A program made the position numbers and the translations under genes. From Flavimobilis marinus (GTDB lineage: Bacteria > Actinomycetota > Actinomycetes > Actinomycetales > Cellulomonadaceae), in NCBI RefSeq assembly GCF_900113055.1, contig NZ_FONZ01000002.1, positions 496,001 to 560,000 of the forward strand: a stretch of 64,000 nt of DNA, read 5' to 3'. This document shows, one piece after another, positions 36,484 to 45,786 of the stretch. Position 1 is the first letter of the stretch; each line of letters begins with the position of its first letter. Below the pieces are notes generated by a model, which saw nothing but the letters and a program-made list of their open reading frames with translations, searched no databases and was not told where the DNA came from.

Positions 36484-37484
36484 CCTCGCGCCTGCGCCAG
36501 ACCACCGGCCCCGCCCACACCGCGATCCTCGCGATCGCCGGCGTCCGCGGCGACAACACCGTGACCAACGACGACATCGCTGGTCCCATCGACTCGTCCG
36601 ACGAATGGATCCGCCAGCGCACCGGCATCGTCACCCGACGCCGCTCGGGCAGCGAGGTGGACGTGCTCGACCTCGCCGAGGGTGCAGCCCGCGCCGCGCT
36701 CGACGCCGCGGGCCTGACGGGCGCCGACATCGACGCCGTCATCCTGTCGACCGTGACGTACTTCCACCAGACGCCCGCCGGCGCCGCGGTCATCGCCGAC
36801 CGCATCGGCGCGACGCCCGCCGCCGCGTGGGACATCTCCGCCGCGTGCGCTGGCTACACGTACGGGATCAACCAGGCCGACGCGCTCGTGCGCTCGGGCT
36901 CCGCCCGGCACGTCCTGGTGATCGGCGCGGAGAAGATGAGCGACTTCATCGACCCGACCGACCGCTCGATCTCGTTCCTGCTCGGCGACGGCGCGGGCGC
37001 GGCGATCGTCGGCCCGTCCGACACGCCGGGGATCGGGCCCACGATCTGGGGCTCCGACGGCTCCAAGGCCAGCGCGATCGGCCAGACCCACTCGTGGCAG
37101 GAGAGCGCCGGCGTCGCGAAGGCCCCGTGGCCGACCCTGCGTCAGGACGGCCCCAGCGTATTCAAGTGGGCGGCGTTCCAGATGGCACCCGTCGCCGCCC
37201 AGGCGATCGAGGCCGCCGGCCTGACGGCGCACGACATCGACGTCTTCCTGCCCCACCAGGCGAACATGCGGATCATCGACCAGATGGTCAAGCAGCTGCA
37301 CCTGCGCGACGACGTCGTCGTCGGGCGGGACATCGTCGACACCGGCAACACGTCGGCTGCGTCCATCCCCCTGGCAGCGGAGCGTCTGCTGCGCGAGGGC
37401 GCCGCCAAGTCCGGCGACGTCGCCCTGCAGATCGGGTTCGGCGCTGGCCTCGTCTACGCCGCCCAGGTCGTCGTCCTTCCCTGA
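36480..37484 (+). CDS. fabH: 3-oxoacyl-ACP synthase III FabH
   Basis: Starts fatty-acid synthesis by condensing an acyl-CoA with malonyl-ACP. The 334-residue enzyme has the catalytic triad: Cys123 in ISAACAGY, His in LPHQANMRI and Asn in GNTSAAS. The family N-terminus NDDIAGPIDSSDEWI is present. Actinobacterial FabH often prefers branched primers, which give iso and anteiso fatty acids; this is not visible in the sequence. The start GTG 36480 lies inside the end of fabD. Confidence 0.96.
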   Translation: MTSRLRQTTGPAHTAILAIAGVRGDNTVTNDDIAGPIDSSDEWIRQRTGIVTRRRSGSEVDVLDLAEGAARAALDAAGLTGADIDAVILSTVTYFHQTPAGAAVIADRIGATPAAAWDISAACAGYTYGINQADALVRSGSARHVLVIGAEKMSDFIDPTDRSISFLLGDGAGAAIVGPSDTPGIGPTIWGSDGSKASAIGQTHSWQESAGVAKAPWPTLRQDGPSVFKWAAFQMAPVAAQAIEAAGLTAHDIDVFLPHQANMRIIDQMVKQLHLRDDVVVGRDIVDTGNTSAASIPLAAERLLREGAAKSGDVALQIGFGAGLVYAAQVVVLP

Positions 37485-37554
37485 CCGACCCGCGCCATCC
37501 CACAGACCTTCCGTCCGACCGACCACCCGCACCATCAACCCAAGGAGCACCCCC

Positions 37555-37803
37555 ATGGCACACACCGAGCCTGAGATCGCCACCGGCCTCGCCGAGATCG
37601 TCGCCGAGGAGACCGGCCTGCCCGCCGACTCCGTCACCGCCGAGAAGTCCTTCACGGACGACCTCGACATCGACTCGCTGTCGATGATGACGATCGTCAC
37701 CCACGCCGAGGACCGCTTCTCGGTGACCATCCCCGACGACGAGGTCAAGAACCTCGCGACCGTGGGCGACGCCATCGCGTTCATCGCCGGCGCCCAGGCC
37801 TGA
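37555..37803 (+). CDS. acpP: Acyl carrier protein
   Basis: An 82-residue acidic four-helix carrier. The phosphopantetheine attachment site is DLDIDSLSM with Ser41. The ATG has a strong ribosome-binding site (AAGGAG about eight bases upstream), as expected for an abundant protein. It carries the growing acyl chain between FabD, FabH and FabF, all encoded next to it. Confidence 0.97.
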   Translation: MAHTEPEIATGLAEIVAEETGLPADSVTAEKSFTDDLDIDSLSMMTIVTHAEDRFSVTIPDDEVKNLATVGDAIAFIAGAQA

Positions 37804-37875
37804 GCAGTCCCGCAGGCACCTCGGTGGGGCGGGACCTCCCGCCCCACCGCAGCCCCATCCCACCCTGGAGGACCG

Positions 37876-39120
37876 ATGTCCCACCGTCCTGACGTGGTCG
37901 TCACCGGCCTGGGGGCCACCACGCCCCTCGGTGGGGATGTCCCCACCACCTGGAGCGCTGCCCTCGCCGGCCGCTCCGGCGCGCGCACCCTCGAGAACGA
38001 CTGGGCAGAGAAGCACGGCATCGCGGTGAACTTCGCCGCGAGCCTGGCCGTCCGTCCCGAGGACGTCATGCCGCGCCCCGAGATCAAGCGGATGGACCCC
38101 TCGGCGCAGTACGCGGTCATCGCGACGCGCGAGGCCTGGGCCGACGCCGGCGCCCCTGACGTCGATCCCGAGCGTCTGGGAGCGGTCGTCTCGTCCGGGA
38201 TCGGCGGCATCCAGACCACCCTCGACGCCTGGGACACCCTCCGTGAGCGCGGGGGGCGTCGCGTCCTGCCGATGACCATCCCCATGCTGATGCCCAACTC
38301 CCCGGTCGCGTACGTCGAGCTCGAGGTTGGCGCGCAGGCAGGCGCCCACGCCCTCGTCTCCGCGTGCGCCTCCGGTGCCGAGGCGATCGGGTACGGGATC
38401 GAGATGATCCGTTCCGGGCGCGCCGACGTCGTCGTGGCGGGAGGCACCGAGGCATCCATCCATCCGCTGCCGATCGCCGCCTTCGCGGCCTCGCGCACGC
38501 TCTCGACCCGCAACGACGATCCCGCAGGGGCGTCCCGGCCGTACGACACCACCCGCGACGGCTTCGTGCTGGGTGAGGGAGCCGGGATCGTGGTGCTCGA
38601 GAGCGCCGAGCACGCGCGGGCCCGCGGTGCGCGGGTCTACGCGCGCCTGAGCGGTGTCGGCCTGAGTTCGGACGCGTACCACCTCACCTCGCCCGAGCCC
38701 GCGGGCCGCGGCCAGGTCGCGGCGATGCGCCGGGCCCTCGCGGACGCCGGCCTCACGGCCGCCGACATCCACCACGTCAACGCCCACGCGACGTCGACGA
38801 CGGTGGGCGACCTCATCGAGGCCCGTGCCGTGCGCGAGCTCCTCGGCTCCGCCGCGGACCAGGTCGCGCTCTCCGCGACCAAGTCGATGACCGGCCACCT
38901 CCTGGGCGGCGCCGGTGCGCTGGAGACCATCTTCACCGTGCTCGCGCTGCACGAACGCACCGCCCCGCCCACGATCAACGTCAGCGACCCCGACCCCGAG
39001 CTCGACCTGGACCTGGTGCGCGACGCGCCACGCCCGCTCGGCGACGGGCCGCGCGCCGCCCTGAACAACTCGTTCGGGTTCGGCGGGCACAACGTCGCCC
39101 TGGTGGCGCAGACGGTCTGA
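37876..39120 (+). CDS. fabF: 3-oxoacyl-ACP synthase II FabF
   Basis: Elongates acyl-ACP by condensation with malonyl-ACP. A 414-residue KAS II: nucleophile Cys164 in VSACASGAEA, the first active-site histidine in NAHATSTTVGD, the second in MTGHLLGGAGA, and the C-terminal NNSFGFGGHN. GGAGG stands before the ATG at 37876. It is the last gene of the fab operon; a weak CGGGG-GTGA-CCCCG hairpin lies at 39253-39266 in the 210-base convergent gap before the DUF3145 gene. Confidence 0.97.
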   Translation: MSHRPDVVVTGLGATTPLGGDVPTTWSAALAGRSGARTLENDWAEKHGIAVNFAASLAVRPEDVMPRPEIKRMDPSAQYAVIATREAWADAGAPDVDPERLGAVVSSGIGGIQTTLDAWDTLRERGGRRVLPMTIPMLMPNSPVAYVELEVGAQAGAHALVSACASGAEAIGYGIEMIRSGRADVVVAGGTEASIHPLPIAAFAASRTLSTRNDDPAGASRPYDTTRDGFVLGEGAGIVVLESAEHARARGARVYARLSGVGLSSDAYHLTSPEPAGRGQVAAMRRALADAGLTAADIHHVNAHATSTTVGDLIEARAVRELLGSAADQVALSATKSMTGHLLGGAGALETIFTVLALHERTAPPTINVSDPDPELDLDLVRDAPRPLGDGPRAALNNSFGFGGHNVALVAQTV

Positions 39121-39330
39121 GTCCAGCGTCCCGAAAGGTGACAAAGCAGGTCTCACGGGGCGGACGAATGCGGGGATTCTCACTTTTCACCCGCTTGCCT
39201 CCGAAAGTTCTCGCGCTCGGATGCCGATACTCGTCTAGTTCCCCGGGCAGCTCGGGGGTGACCCCGGGGGACACGGGGGACAGAGAGGGGCGGGCCTCGC
39301 GGCTCGTCCCTCTCGTCGTCCCCGCAGACG

Positions 39331-39831
39331 TCAGCCCACGCGGTGCAGCCACCGCACCGGAGCGCCGGCCCCGGCGTAGCGGAACGGCTCGAGCTCGTCG
39401 TCCCACGCCTGGCCGAGCGCGAGGTCGAGCTCCTGCCTCATCCGGTGCGCGTCACCGGCGTGCTCCAGCACGGCGCGCACCCGGTCCTCGGGGATCACGA
39501 CGTTGCCATGCACGTCGGTCGCTGCATGGAAGATCCCGAGCTCCGGCGTGTGGCTCCAGCGCGAGCCGTCGGCGCCGTAGCTCGCGTCCTCGGTCACCTC
39601 GTAGCGCAGGTGAGTCCAGCCACGCAGGGCAGACGCGAGCTTCGCTCCGGTACCCTGCGGGCCCTGCCACGAGTACTCGGCCCGGAACATGCCGGGCGCT
39701 GCCGGCTGCTCCGTCCAGTCGAGGGCGACGCGCACGCCGAGGACGTTCGCCGCCGCCCATTCCATGTGCGGGCACAGCGCACGGGGCGCTGAGTGCACGA
39801 AAAGGACACCGCGGGTCATAGAACCAGCCAT
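39331..39831 (-). CDS. DUF3145 family protein
   Basis: A 166-residue cytosolic protein of a family confined to Actinobacteria. The start MAGSMTRGVLFVHSAPRALC is typical, followed by HMEWAAANVLG and a LDWTEQPAAPGMFRAEYSW segment. I choose ATG 39831 because GGGAGG lies six bases upstream. It is convergent with fabF. No function is known to me; the conserved placement near fatty-acid genes is suggestive only. Confidence 0.9.
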   Translation of the reverse strand: MAGSMTRGVLFVHSAPRALCPHMEWAAANVLGVRVALDWTEQPAAPGMFRAEYSWQGPQGTGAKLASALRGWTHLRYEVTEDASYGADGSRWSHTPELGIFHAATDVHGNVVIPEDRVRAVLEHAGDAHRMRQELDLALGQAWDDELEPFRYAGAGAPVRWLHRVG

Positions 39832-39967
39832 GTTCATCCTCCCAGAGTCGAGGTTCGTCTTCCCCAACGGCCTCGTATCGGCAGGATTCTCACGGTCTCA
39901 ACGGCGTACGGGCCCATCATGCCCTACGTCCCGGGTGAAAAGCGAGGGCATCGCCCCGCAGCGTGGC

Positions 39968-40456
39968 TCAGAGCTGTTCGCGCAGGGTGCGCATCGCCTT
40001 TTTGCGCACGCTGCGCTCCAACCGATCGATGTACAGGTAGCCGTCGAGGTGGTCCACCTCGTGCTGCAGGCAACGGGCCATCAGCTCCGTGCCCTCCACC
40101 ACGACCGGCTTGCCGTCGAGGTCCGTGCCCTCGACCTTGGCGTACCAGGCGCGCTTGGTCGGGAACCACAGGCCGGGCACCGAGAGGCAGCCCTCGTCAC
40201 CGTCCTGGTACTCGTCCTCGGACAGCTCGGTGATCCGGGGATTGAGGACGTAGCCGATCTCGTCGTCGATGTTCCAGGAGAACGCCCGGAGGCTCACCCC
40301 GATCTGGTTCGCCGCCAGCCCGGCACGGCCCTCGTGGTCGACCGTCTCGAGCAGGTCCTCCACGAGCCCCCGGACGCGGGCGTCGATCGTCGTGATCGGC
40401 TCGCACGGGGTGCGCAGCACGGGGTCTGGGAGCACGCGGATCTCTCTCATGGCCAT
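39968..40456 (-). CDS. def: Peptide deformylase
   Basis: Removes the formyl group from the N-terminal methionine of new proteins. The three family motifs are intact: [16 protein letters not shown] (metal-binding cysteine) and HEVDHLDG (HExxH). The 162-residue length is normal for type I with the actinobacterial WFPTKRAW insertion. Start choice is uncertain among ATG 40468, 40456 and 40450, none with a strong ribosome-binding site; 40456 gives [10 protein letters not shown]. It works just before methionine aminopeptidase, encoded at 15.3 kb. Confidence 0.93.
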   Translation of the reverse strand: MAMREIRVLPDPVLRTPCEPITTIDARVRGLVEDLLETVDHEGRAGLAANQIGVSLRAFSWNIDDEIGYVLNPRITELSEDEYQDGDEGCLSVPGLWFPTKRAWYAKVEGTDLDGKPVVVEGTELMARCLQHEVDHLDGYLYIDRLERSVRKKAMRTLREQL

Positions 40457-40576
40457 GGGCCAGATCATTTCACGGAACCGAGCGCACGCATGCACCAGCA
40501 GCGGCTCCGGTGGCGAGCCGCTGCTGGCGCTGCGATCGTGGAAGGGCAAGTCACCGACAACGAGAGGGAGACCCAC

Positions 40577-41029
40577 ATGAGTCGCGTGGAAGAGTCGATC
40601 GAAGTCAACGTCCCGGTCCGTACGGCCTACAACCAGTGGACGCAGTTCGAGTCGTTCCCCCAGTTCATGACCGGCGTCGAGTCCATCACGCAGATCGACG
40701 ACACCCACAACCACTGGGTCACCTCGGTGGGAGGCGTCAAGCGGGAGTTCGACACCGAGATCACCGAGCAGACCCCCGACGAGCGGATCGTGTGGACGAC
40801 CGTGGCTGGCGAGACCAAGCAGCACGGCGTCGTGACCTTCCAGTCGCTCGACGCCACCACGACGCGCGTGACCACCCAGATCGAGTGGCAGCCCGAGGGG
40901 CTCGCGGAGAAGGTGGGCGACGCCATCGGTGTCGACGACCACCGGGTCAAGGCAGACATGAAGAAGTTCAAGGAGTTCATCGAGAGCCGCGGCGTCGAGA
41001 CAGGTTCTTGGCGCGGCGACGTCGACTGA
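40577..41029 (+). CDS. SRPBCC family protein
   Basis: A 150-residue START-like (polyketide cyclase/dehydrase type) ligand-binding fold. The N-terminus [18 protein letters not shown], the [11 protein letters not shown] segment and the long C-terminal helix [18 protein letters not shown] match the family. GAGGGAG lies seven bases before the ATG. Such proteins bind lipids or hydrophobic ligands or act as chaperone-like stress proteins. Nothing here fixes the ligand. Confidence 0.85.
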   Translation: MSRVEESIEVNVPVRTAYNQWTQFESFPQFMTGVESITQIDDTHNHWVTSVGGVKREFDTEITEQTPDERIVWTTVAGETKQHGVVTFQSLDATTTRVTTQIEWQPEGLAEKVGDAIGVDDHRVKADMKKFKEFIESRGVETGSWRGDVD

Positions 41030-41045
41030 GCCGCACGGACGACGA

Positions 41046-41086
41046 CGGCCGGGCGTCCCACCGGAGAGATCCGGGGCGCCCGGCCG
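41046..41086 (+). terminator. Nested hairpin terminator after the SRPBCC gene
   Basis: CGGCCGGGCG (41046-41055) pairs with CGCCCGGCCG (41077-41086), and an inner CCGGA-GAGA-TCCGG hairpin occupies the loop. It ends about 57 bases after the stop codon. A short TTGGTGTG tail follows. Confidence 0.7.
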
Positions 41087-41167
41087 TTGGTGTGCCCGGC
41101 TCGGGTGCGCCCGGCCGGCGTCGGGGCTCAGCGCGCGTCACGACCGGCGTCCGGCTAGCGTCTGGCC

Positions 41168-41464
41168 ATGAGCACCGCACCGTCGCCCGCTGCCCGCGGC
41201 GTGGACCGCGCCGTCCGCTGGTACCAGGAGGTCATCTCCCCGCGGAAGGGATGGTCCTGCGCCTACCGCGTCGCCCACGGGCCCGAGTCCTGCTCCAGCG
41301 CCGTTCGACACATCGTCCGACGCCGCGGACTGCTCCGCGGCGTCGTCCCCTCGGTGCTGCAGCTCGCTGCGTGCTACCAGCCGGCACGCCTGCTCTCGAC
41401 GACGAACGTCCAGGGCGTGTGCTGCTGCGGCGGCATCCCTGTCCCGTTCCGCTTCCGGCGCTGA
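41168..41464 (+). CDS. YidD-like membrane insertion efficiency factor
   Basis: A 98-residue protein of the YidD (DUF37) family. The core YQEVISPRKGWSCAYR corresponds to the YQRxISP-CRFxPTCS motif, but the second half is diverged (HGPESCSSAVRHIV), and the C-terminus carries an extra CCCGG cluster. YidD proteins help the YidC insertase put proteins into the membrane. It is not next to yidC here, so this is probably a paralogue or relocated copy. TAGCGT (41156-41161) six bases before the ATG implies a leaderless transcript. Confidence 0.78.
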   Translation: MSTAPSPAARGVDRAVRWYQEVISPRKGWSCAYRVAHGPESCSSAVRHIVRRRGLLRGVVPSVLQLAACYQPARLLSTTNVQGVCCCGGIPVPFRFRR

Positions 41465-41473
41465 GTCGGCCGG

Positions 41474-43384
41474 TCACTGCAGGCGCGCGAGGAAGTCCTC
41501 CAGCAGCGGCCCCGCGGTCGTCGACCCGTACTCCCCCACCTCGACGAAGACCGCCACGGCGAGGTCGCCTTGCGTCGCGATCATCCACACGTGGTTCTGC
41601 GTGTCACCGGAGGGACCGAACTGGGCCGTGCCGGTCTTCGCGCCGATCTCCTCACCGGGAACGTCGGCGAGGAACGTCGCGCCGCCGTCGGTGACGACCG
41701 CGCGCATCAGGGCACGCAGGGATGCGGCCTCCTCCTGGGACAGCGGAGCCGCCGGCTCGCTCGCCGCGGGGGCGTCGTCGGCCACGACGAGCCGCGGGGT
41801 CACGAGCGTGCCCTCCGCGACGGACGCGGCGACGGTCGCCATGCCGAGGGGCGAGGCGAGCACCCGGCCCTGGCCGATCATCGACGCCGCGTGGTCGGTC
41901 CCGGTCGAGTCGGCCGGCACCTCTCCGAGGAACGCGCTGTATCCCAGCTCGGTCTGTCCGGTCAGCCCGAGTGCGGTCGCGGCGTCGGCGACCGCGGCGG
42001 GGGTGACGTCGTCGCGCGCCCCGATGAACGCGGTGTTGCAGGAGTTCGCGAACGCGGTCCGCAGCGGCACGTCACCGAGCGCGTCCTGCGGGTAGCCGGG
42101 GAAGTTCTCGAACTCGCGCCCGTCGACGGTGATCGTCGCGGGGCACGCGACGGTCGACTCCGGCGTGGCTCCGCTGCGCAGCCACGCCAGACCGGTGACG
42201 ACCTTGAAGACCGACCCGGGCGGGTACTGGCCGAGCGTGGCCGTGCTCAGTCCGCCACCGCCGGGGCCCGAGGCGGCCGCGAGCACCTCGCCCGTGGAGG
42301 GCCGGAGGGCGACGATCGCGGACGCCGGCTCGACGTCGTCCAGTACGGCCTCCGCCTCCTGCTGGACGTCGAGGTCGAGCGTCGTGCGCAGGTCCGCGCC
42401 TGCGACGGGCTCGACGCTGAACAGGTCCCGCGTCTCGCCGTCCGCGGACCGGGCCAGCACGGTCAGGCCCGGGCTGCCGCGCAGCAGCGCGTCGTGCTGC
42501 AGCTGCAGACCGCTGAGCCCCGCCGTGTCCCCCGCGACGACCGAGCCCTGGGACGCCTCGATGATCTCGGCCGTCGCCTCCCCGGCGGTGCCCAGCAGCG
42601 GCCGGGCGAACGTCCGCGTCGGCGCGAGCGGCAACGTGTCCGGCACCGCGACCGCCGTGGGCGCGCTGGTGAGCTCGGCGATGTCGTACGCGTCGTCCTC
42701 CTCGCGCACCACGATGGCCTGCACGAAGGCCTTGGGTCCGGCCGCGGCGACCTGGGCGGCGAACGCCTCGCCGTCCATCTCGAGCGCTTCCGCAAGCTCA
42801 CGCGCGTCGGCTTCCTGCTGGTCCGCCTCGCCGCGCGTCTTGTCGATGCCGATGCGCTGCACCGCGCGGTCCTCGACGATCGGGGTGTCGCCTGCGCCGA
42901 GGACCCGGCCGCGCTCCGCCCGCACCCGCTCACGCACGAGGGTCTCCCCGGGTGCGAGCCCCGGCGCGAGCAGCGTGGGTGACCAGCTCGCGAGCCAGGC
43001 CTCGGCGTCCTCGTCCCACGTCAGGTACGCCTCGGTCGCGTAGGTCCACGGCTCCGCCGCACCCAGGTCCCATGCGAGGTCGAGGGTGGCGACGGCGCGG
43101 TTCTCGTCCTCGGTCGCGACGGTGACGGACGCGACCGACACCTGCGGCGTCGCGGGCTCGAGGCCAGCGAAGGCGGCGGCGCGCTGGTCCGCGGCGCCCT
43201 GCGCGGTGACGCCGTCCGCGAGCGCGACGTCCGCGAAGGAACCCGAGCTCAGGGCTGCGGCGAGATCCTGCGCCTCGCCCGCGGGGCCCGGCCGCTCGGG
43301 CGTGCAGGCCGTGAGTCCGAGCAGGGCTGTGACGACCAGCGCCACCGCGCCCCGCTGAGCCGTCCTGGTGCGTGCAGTGCTCAC
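41474..43384 (-). CDS. Class B penicillin-binding protein with MecA-type N-terminal domain
   Basis: A 636-residue peptidoglycan transpeptidase. A signal peptide ends in LTAC, a probable lipobox. An NTF2-like domain (about residues 35-150) precedes the dimerisation domain and the transpeptidase, whose three motifs are SVFK near residue 390, SCN near 448 and KTGTAQ near 583. The start is GTG 43384, four bases after GGGGGAG. PBPs with this N-terminal domain are related to low-affinity PBPs such as MecA, but resistance cannot be inferred. It is divergent from the pirin gene. Confidence 0.92.
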   Translation of the reverse strand: MSTARTRTAQRGAVALVVTALLGLTACTPERPGPAGEAQDLAAALSSGSFADVALADGVTAQGAADQRAAAFAGLEPATPQVSVASVTVATEDENRAVATLDLAWDLGAAEPWTYATEAYLTWDEDAEAWLASWSPTLLAPGLAPGETLVRERVRAERGRVLGAGDTPIVEDRAVQRIGIDKTRGEADQQEADARELAEALEMDGEAFAAQVAAAGPKAFVQAIVVREEDDAYDIAELTSAPTAVAVPDTLPLAPTRTFARPLLGTAGEATAEIIEASQGSVVAGDTAGLSGLQLQHDALLRGSPGLTVLARSADGETRDLFSVEPVAGADLRTTLDLDVQQEAEAVLDDVEPASAIVALRPSTGEVLAAASGPGGGGLSTATLGQYPPGSVFKVVTGLAWLRSGATPESTVACPATITVDGREFENFPGYPQDALGDVPLRTAFANSCNTAFIGARDDVTPAAVADAATALGLTGQTELGYSAFLGEVPADSTGTDHAASMIGQGRVLASPLGMATVAASVAEGTLVTPRLVVADDAPAASEPAAPLSQEEAASLRALMRAVVTDGGATFLADVPGEEIGAKTGTAQFGPSGDTQNHVWMIATQGDLAVAVFVEVGEYGSTTAGPLLEDFLARLQ

Positions 43385-43474
43385 TTCTCCCCCTGTCGTC
43401 GCGCGACCGGTCACGCTCGTCGGACCGGCGCCTCGACCAGGGTAGGCCCCGCCCCACCTCCCTATGCTGAAGGC

Positions 43475-44470
43475 ATGACCAACGACGAGCCGGACCCGCA
43501 GGACCACGACTGCGCGGTCGACCGGGTCGACGCCGGGGTCGAGATCATCGAGCCGCGGGACGTGCCCCTCGGCGGCCCCCGAGCCATGACCGTGCGGCGC
43601 ACGCTCCCGTCCCGGCAGAGGTCGCTCATCGGCCCCTTCTGCTTCGCCGACCACTACGGTCCCGACGCCGTGAGCGCCTCCGGCGGCATGGACGTCCCGC
43701 CCCACCCGCACACCGGGCTGCAGACCGTCACCTGGCTGTTCGAGGGGCGCGTCCTGCACCAGGACGCCGTCGGCTCGGTGCAGGAGGTACGCCCCGGCCA
43801 GCTCAACCTGATGACCGCGGGGCACGGGATCTGCCACTCGGAGGAGGGCACGGTCCGCCGGTTCCCCGACCAGGACACGCTGCACGGCGTCCAGCTGTGG
43901 ACGGCGCTGCCCGAGGCCACCCGGCACGGAGAGCGGGCGTTCGAGCACGTCGCGGACGTGCCGACCGTGACGGTCGACGGTGCCGAGGTGCAGGTCTTCA
44001 TGGGGAGCCTGGGCGGGGTGACCTCCCCGGCTCGCGCGGACACTCCCCTGGTCGCTGCGCAGGTCGACGTCCCCGCCGGGGCGCACGTGCGCCTCCCCCT
44101 CGAGCCGGCGTTCGAGCACGGCGTCCTGCTCGACGTCGGTAACCTCACCGTCGCGGGACATCACGTCGCCTCCGCCGAGCTCGCCTACCTGGCTCCGGGG
44201 CGGGACCACGTCGAGCTCGCCGCCGGTGCGGCGGGTGCGCGCCTCGTGCTCCTGGGCGGCGCGCCGTTCACCGAGGACATCCTGATGTGGTGGAACTTCG
44301 TCGGGCGCTCGCACGAGGAGATCGTCGCGGCGCGCGACGAGTGGCAGGCCGCCGTGCGCGGCGAGGCCCACGGCGTCGCCCGGTTCGGTCAGGTCACCGG
44401 CTACCCCGGCCCGCCGCTCCCGGCGCCCGAGCTGCCACACGTCCGCCTGCGACCCCGCAGCCGCCTCTGA
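43475..44470 (+). CDS. Pirin family protein
   Basis: A 331-residue bicupin. The iron ligands of the first cupin are visible in PPHPHTGLQTV (two histidines) and in GHGICHSEEG (histidine and glutamate). The second cupin lacks the ligands, as usual. Family members act as redox-sensitive regulators or quercetinases; in bacteria one has been reported to interact with pyruvate dehydrogenase E1. TATGCT (43463-43468) lies six bases before the ATG, so it should be leaderless. Confidence 0.92.
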   Translation: MTNDEPDPQDHDCAVDRVDAGVEIIEPRDVPLGGPRAMTVRRTLPSRQRSLIGPFCFADHYGPDAVSASGGMDVPPHPHTGLQTVTWLFEGRVLHQDAVGSVQEVRPGQLNLMTAGHGICHSEEGTVRRFPDQDTLHGVQLWTALPEATRHGERAFEHVADVPTVTVDGAEVQVFMGSLGGVTSPARADTPLVAAQVDVPAGAHVRLPLEPAFEHGVLLDVGNLTVAGHHVASAELAYLAPGRDHVELAAGAAGARLVLLGGAPFTEDILMWWNFVGRSHEEIVAARDEWQAAVRGEAHGVARFGQVTGYPGPPLPAPELPHVRLRPRSRL

Positions 44471-44508
44471 CCCTCGCCGGCCAGCCGACGCAGGTCAGAC
44501 GACGCGGG

Positions 44509-45501
44509 TCAGACGACGGGTGTCAGCCGCGGGTTGCCCACGCACCAGGCGAGGGACTCTCGCACGGCGAGAGGGACGTCGTCGGGCTCGATGCCGAGCA
44601 CGGCGCTGAGCGCCGGGTCGCTCACGGCGTCGCGGTCCTGGAAGCGCGCGCTGTCGGGCAGGTGGATGCCGTGCTCGGCCCCGCTGAGCGCGGCCTGCTC
44701 CTGCGCAGCCTCGTACCCGGGCAGGACGGCCTCGAGCGGGACGACGACGACGTCGTCGGGGTCGCGCCCGAGCGCCTCGCAGCACAGCCGGTAGAGCTCT
44801 GCGTACGTCAGGTCGTAGCCGTTGATCGGGTAGCGCCCGCCGTGCGCGCCGTGCTCCATGGCACCCACGGCGGCCTGGGCCACCTGGCGCACCGTCACCG
44901 ACGACGTCGCCCCACCGAGCACGGGGACGACGCCGGTGCGTCCGGCCACCTGGTCAAGGAACGTCTGCCACAACGGGCGCTGGCCAGGGACGAGCCCGAA
45001 GATGTACGGCAGGCGCAGGGCCATGACGTCCATCGCCCCGTCGCCCTCGAGGTGCGCGACCTCCTCCTGGGCGAGGCGGGTGCGCGGGTAGCCGTTGCGG
45101 TCGCGGTAGCCGAGGTCGGGCCACTGCTCGGCCCACTGCGCGGTGTACGAGCCGAACAGCACGAACCTGCGCACGCCGGCCTGCCGGGCCAGGCGCGCGA
45201 CCCGCTGGGTCGGAAGCACGTTGGCCTCGTAGAAGAAGCGTGCGGCCGGAGCCGGCGGCACTGTGCGCTCGTCGGCGCCGATCGCGTAGAACACGGCGTG
45301 CTTGCCGTGCAGGAGGGCGAGGACCTCGTCGTCGGGCATCGTCGTGACGTCCCCGAAGTGCGCGATGCTCGTCGCCGGCAGGAAGCTCGTGTCCTCGGTC
45401 GGCAGCGACAGCGTCGTGACGCCATACCCGCGGCGCAGCAGCTCGAGGCTCGTGTGGTAGCCCAGGAGGCCGGTGCCTCCGAGGACCAGGGTGTCGGTCA
45501 T
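44509..45501 (-). CDS. NAD-dependent epimerase/dehydratase-like protein
   Basis: A 330-residue extended SDR. The cofactor loop GGTGLLG is near residue 8, with the strand FYAIGAD and the catalytic-region FGSYT. The usual YxxxK is YPRTR, with arginine in place of the lysine, so catalysis may be altered or the protein may be a binding or regulatory member. The rest of the fold (ALRLPYIFGLVPG, YPINGYDLTY) is intact. It is convergent with the pirin gene; there is no sugar-nucleotide operon context. Substrate unknown. Confidence 0.83.
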   Translation of the reverse strand: MTDTLVLGGTGLLGYHTSLELLRRGYGVTTLSLPTEDTSFLPATSIAHFGDVTTMPDDEVLALLHGKHAVFYAIGADERTVPPAPAARFFYEANVLPTQRVARLARQAGVRRFVLFGSYTAQWAEQWPDLGYRDRNGYPRTRLAQEEVAHLEGDGAMDVMALRLPYIFGLVPGQRPLWQTFLDQVAGRTGVVPVLGGATSSVTVRQVAQAAVGAMEHGAHGGRYPINGYDLTYAELYRLCCEALGRDPDDVVVVPLEAVLPGYEAAQEQAALSGAEHGIHLPDSARFQDRDAVSDPALSAVLGIEPDDVPLAVRESLAWCVGNPRLTPVV

Positions 45502-45637
45502 GTCAGCCTCACGTCGCTGGGGGAACTGATGACTCGACGCTACGTGCCCGCCCGCGGGTGCCTCCGGGCTCAAGGTCCCACGGGCCCCCGCCGGGCACGG
45601 GAGAGCGCACCGGTCCAGGACCACCTTCGGACGCAGA

Positions 45638-45669
45638 AAGGCCCCGGCTGCCTGGGCTGCCGGGGCCTT
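45638..45669 (-). terminator. Terminator downstream of tRNA-Asn
   Basis: AAGGCCCCGGC (45638-45648) pairs exactly with GCCGGGGCCTT (45659-45669). On the minus strand it begins eight bases after the tRNA-Asn 3' end and is followed by CCTTTCTG, a short U-rich tail. Confidence 0.8.
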
Positions 45670-45676
45670 CTCGCTG

Positions 45677-45749
<73 letters not shown>

Positions 45750-45786
45750 TCGATCGCCGTAGCGACCGGAGAAAACTCTATCAGGC

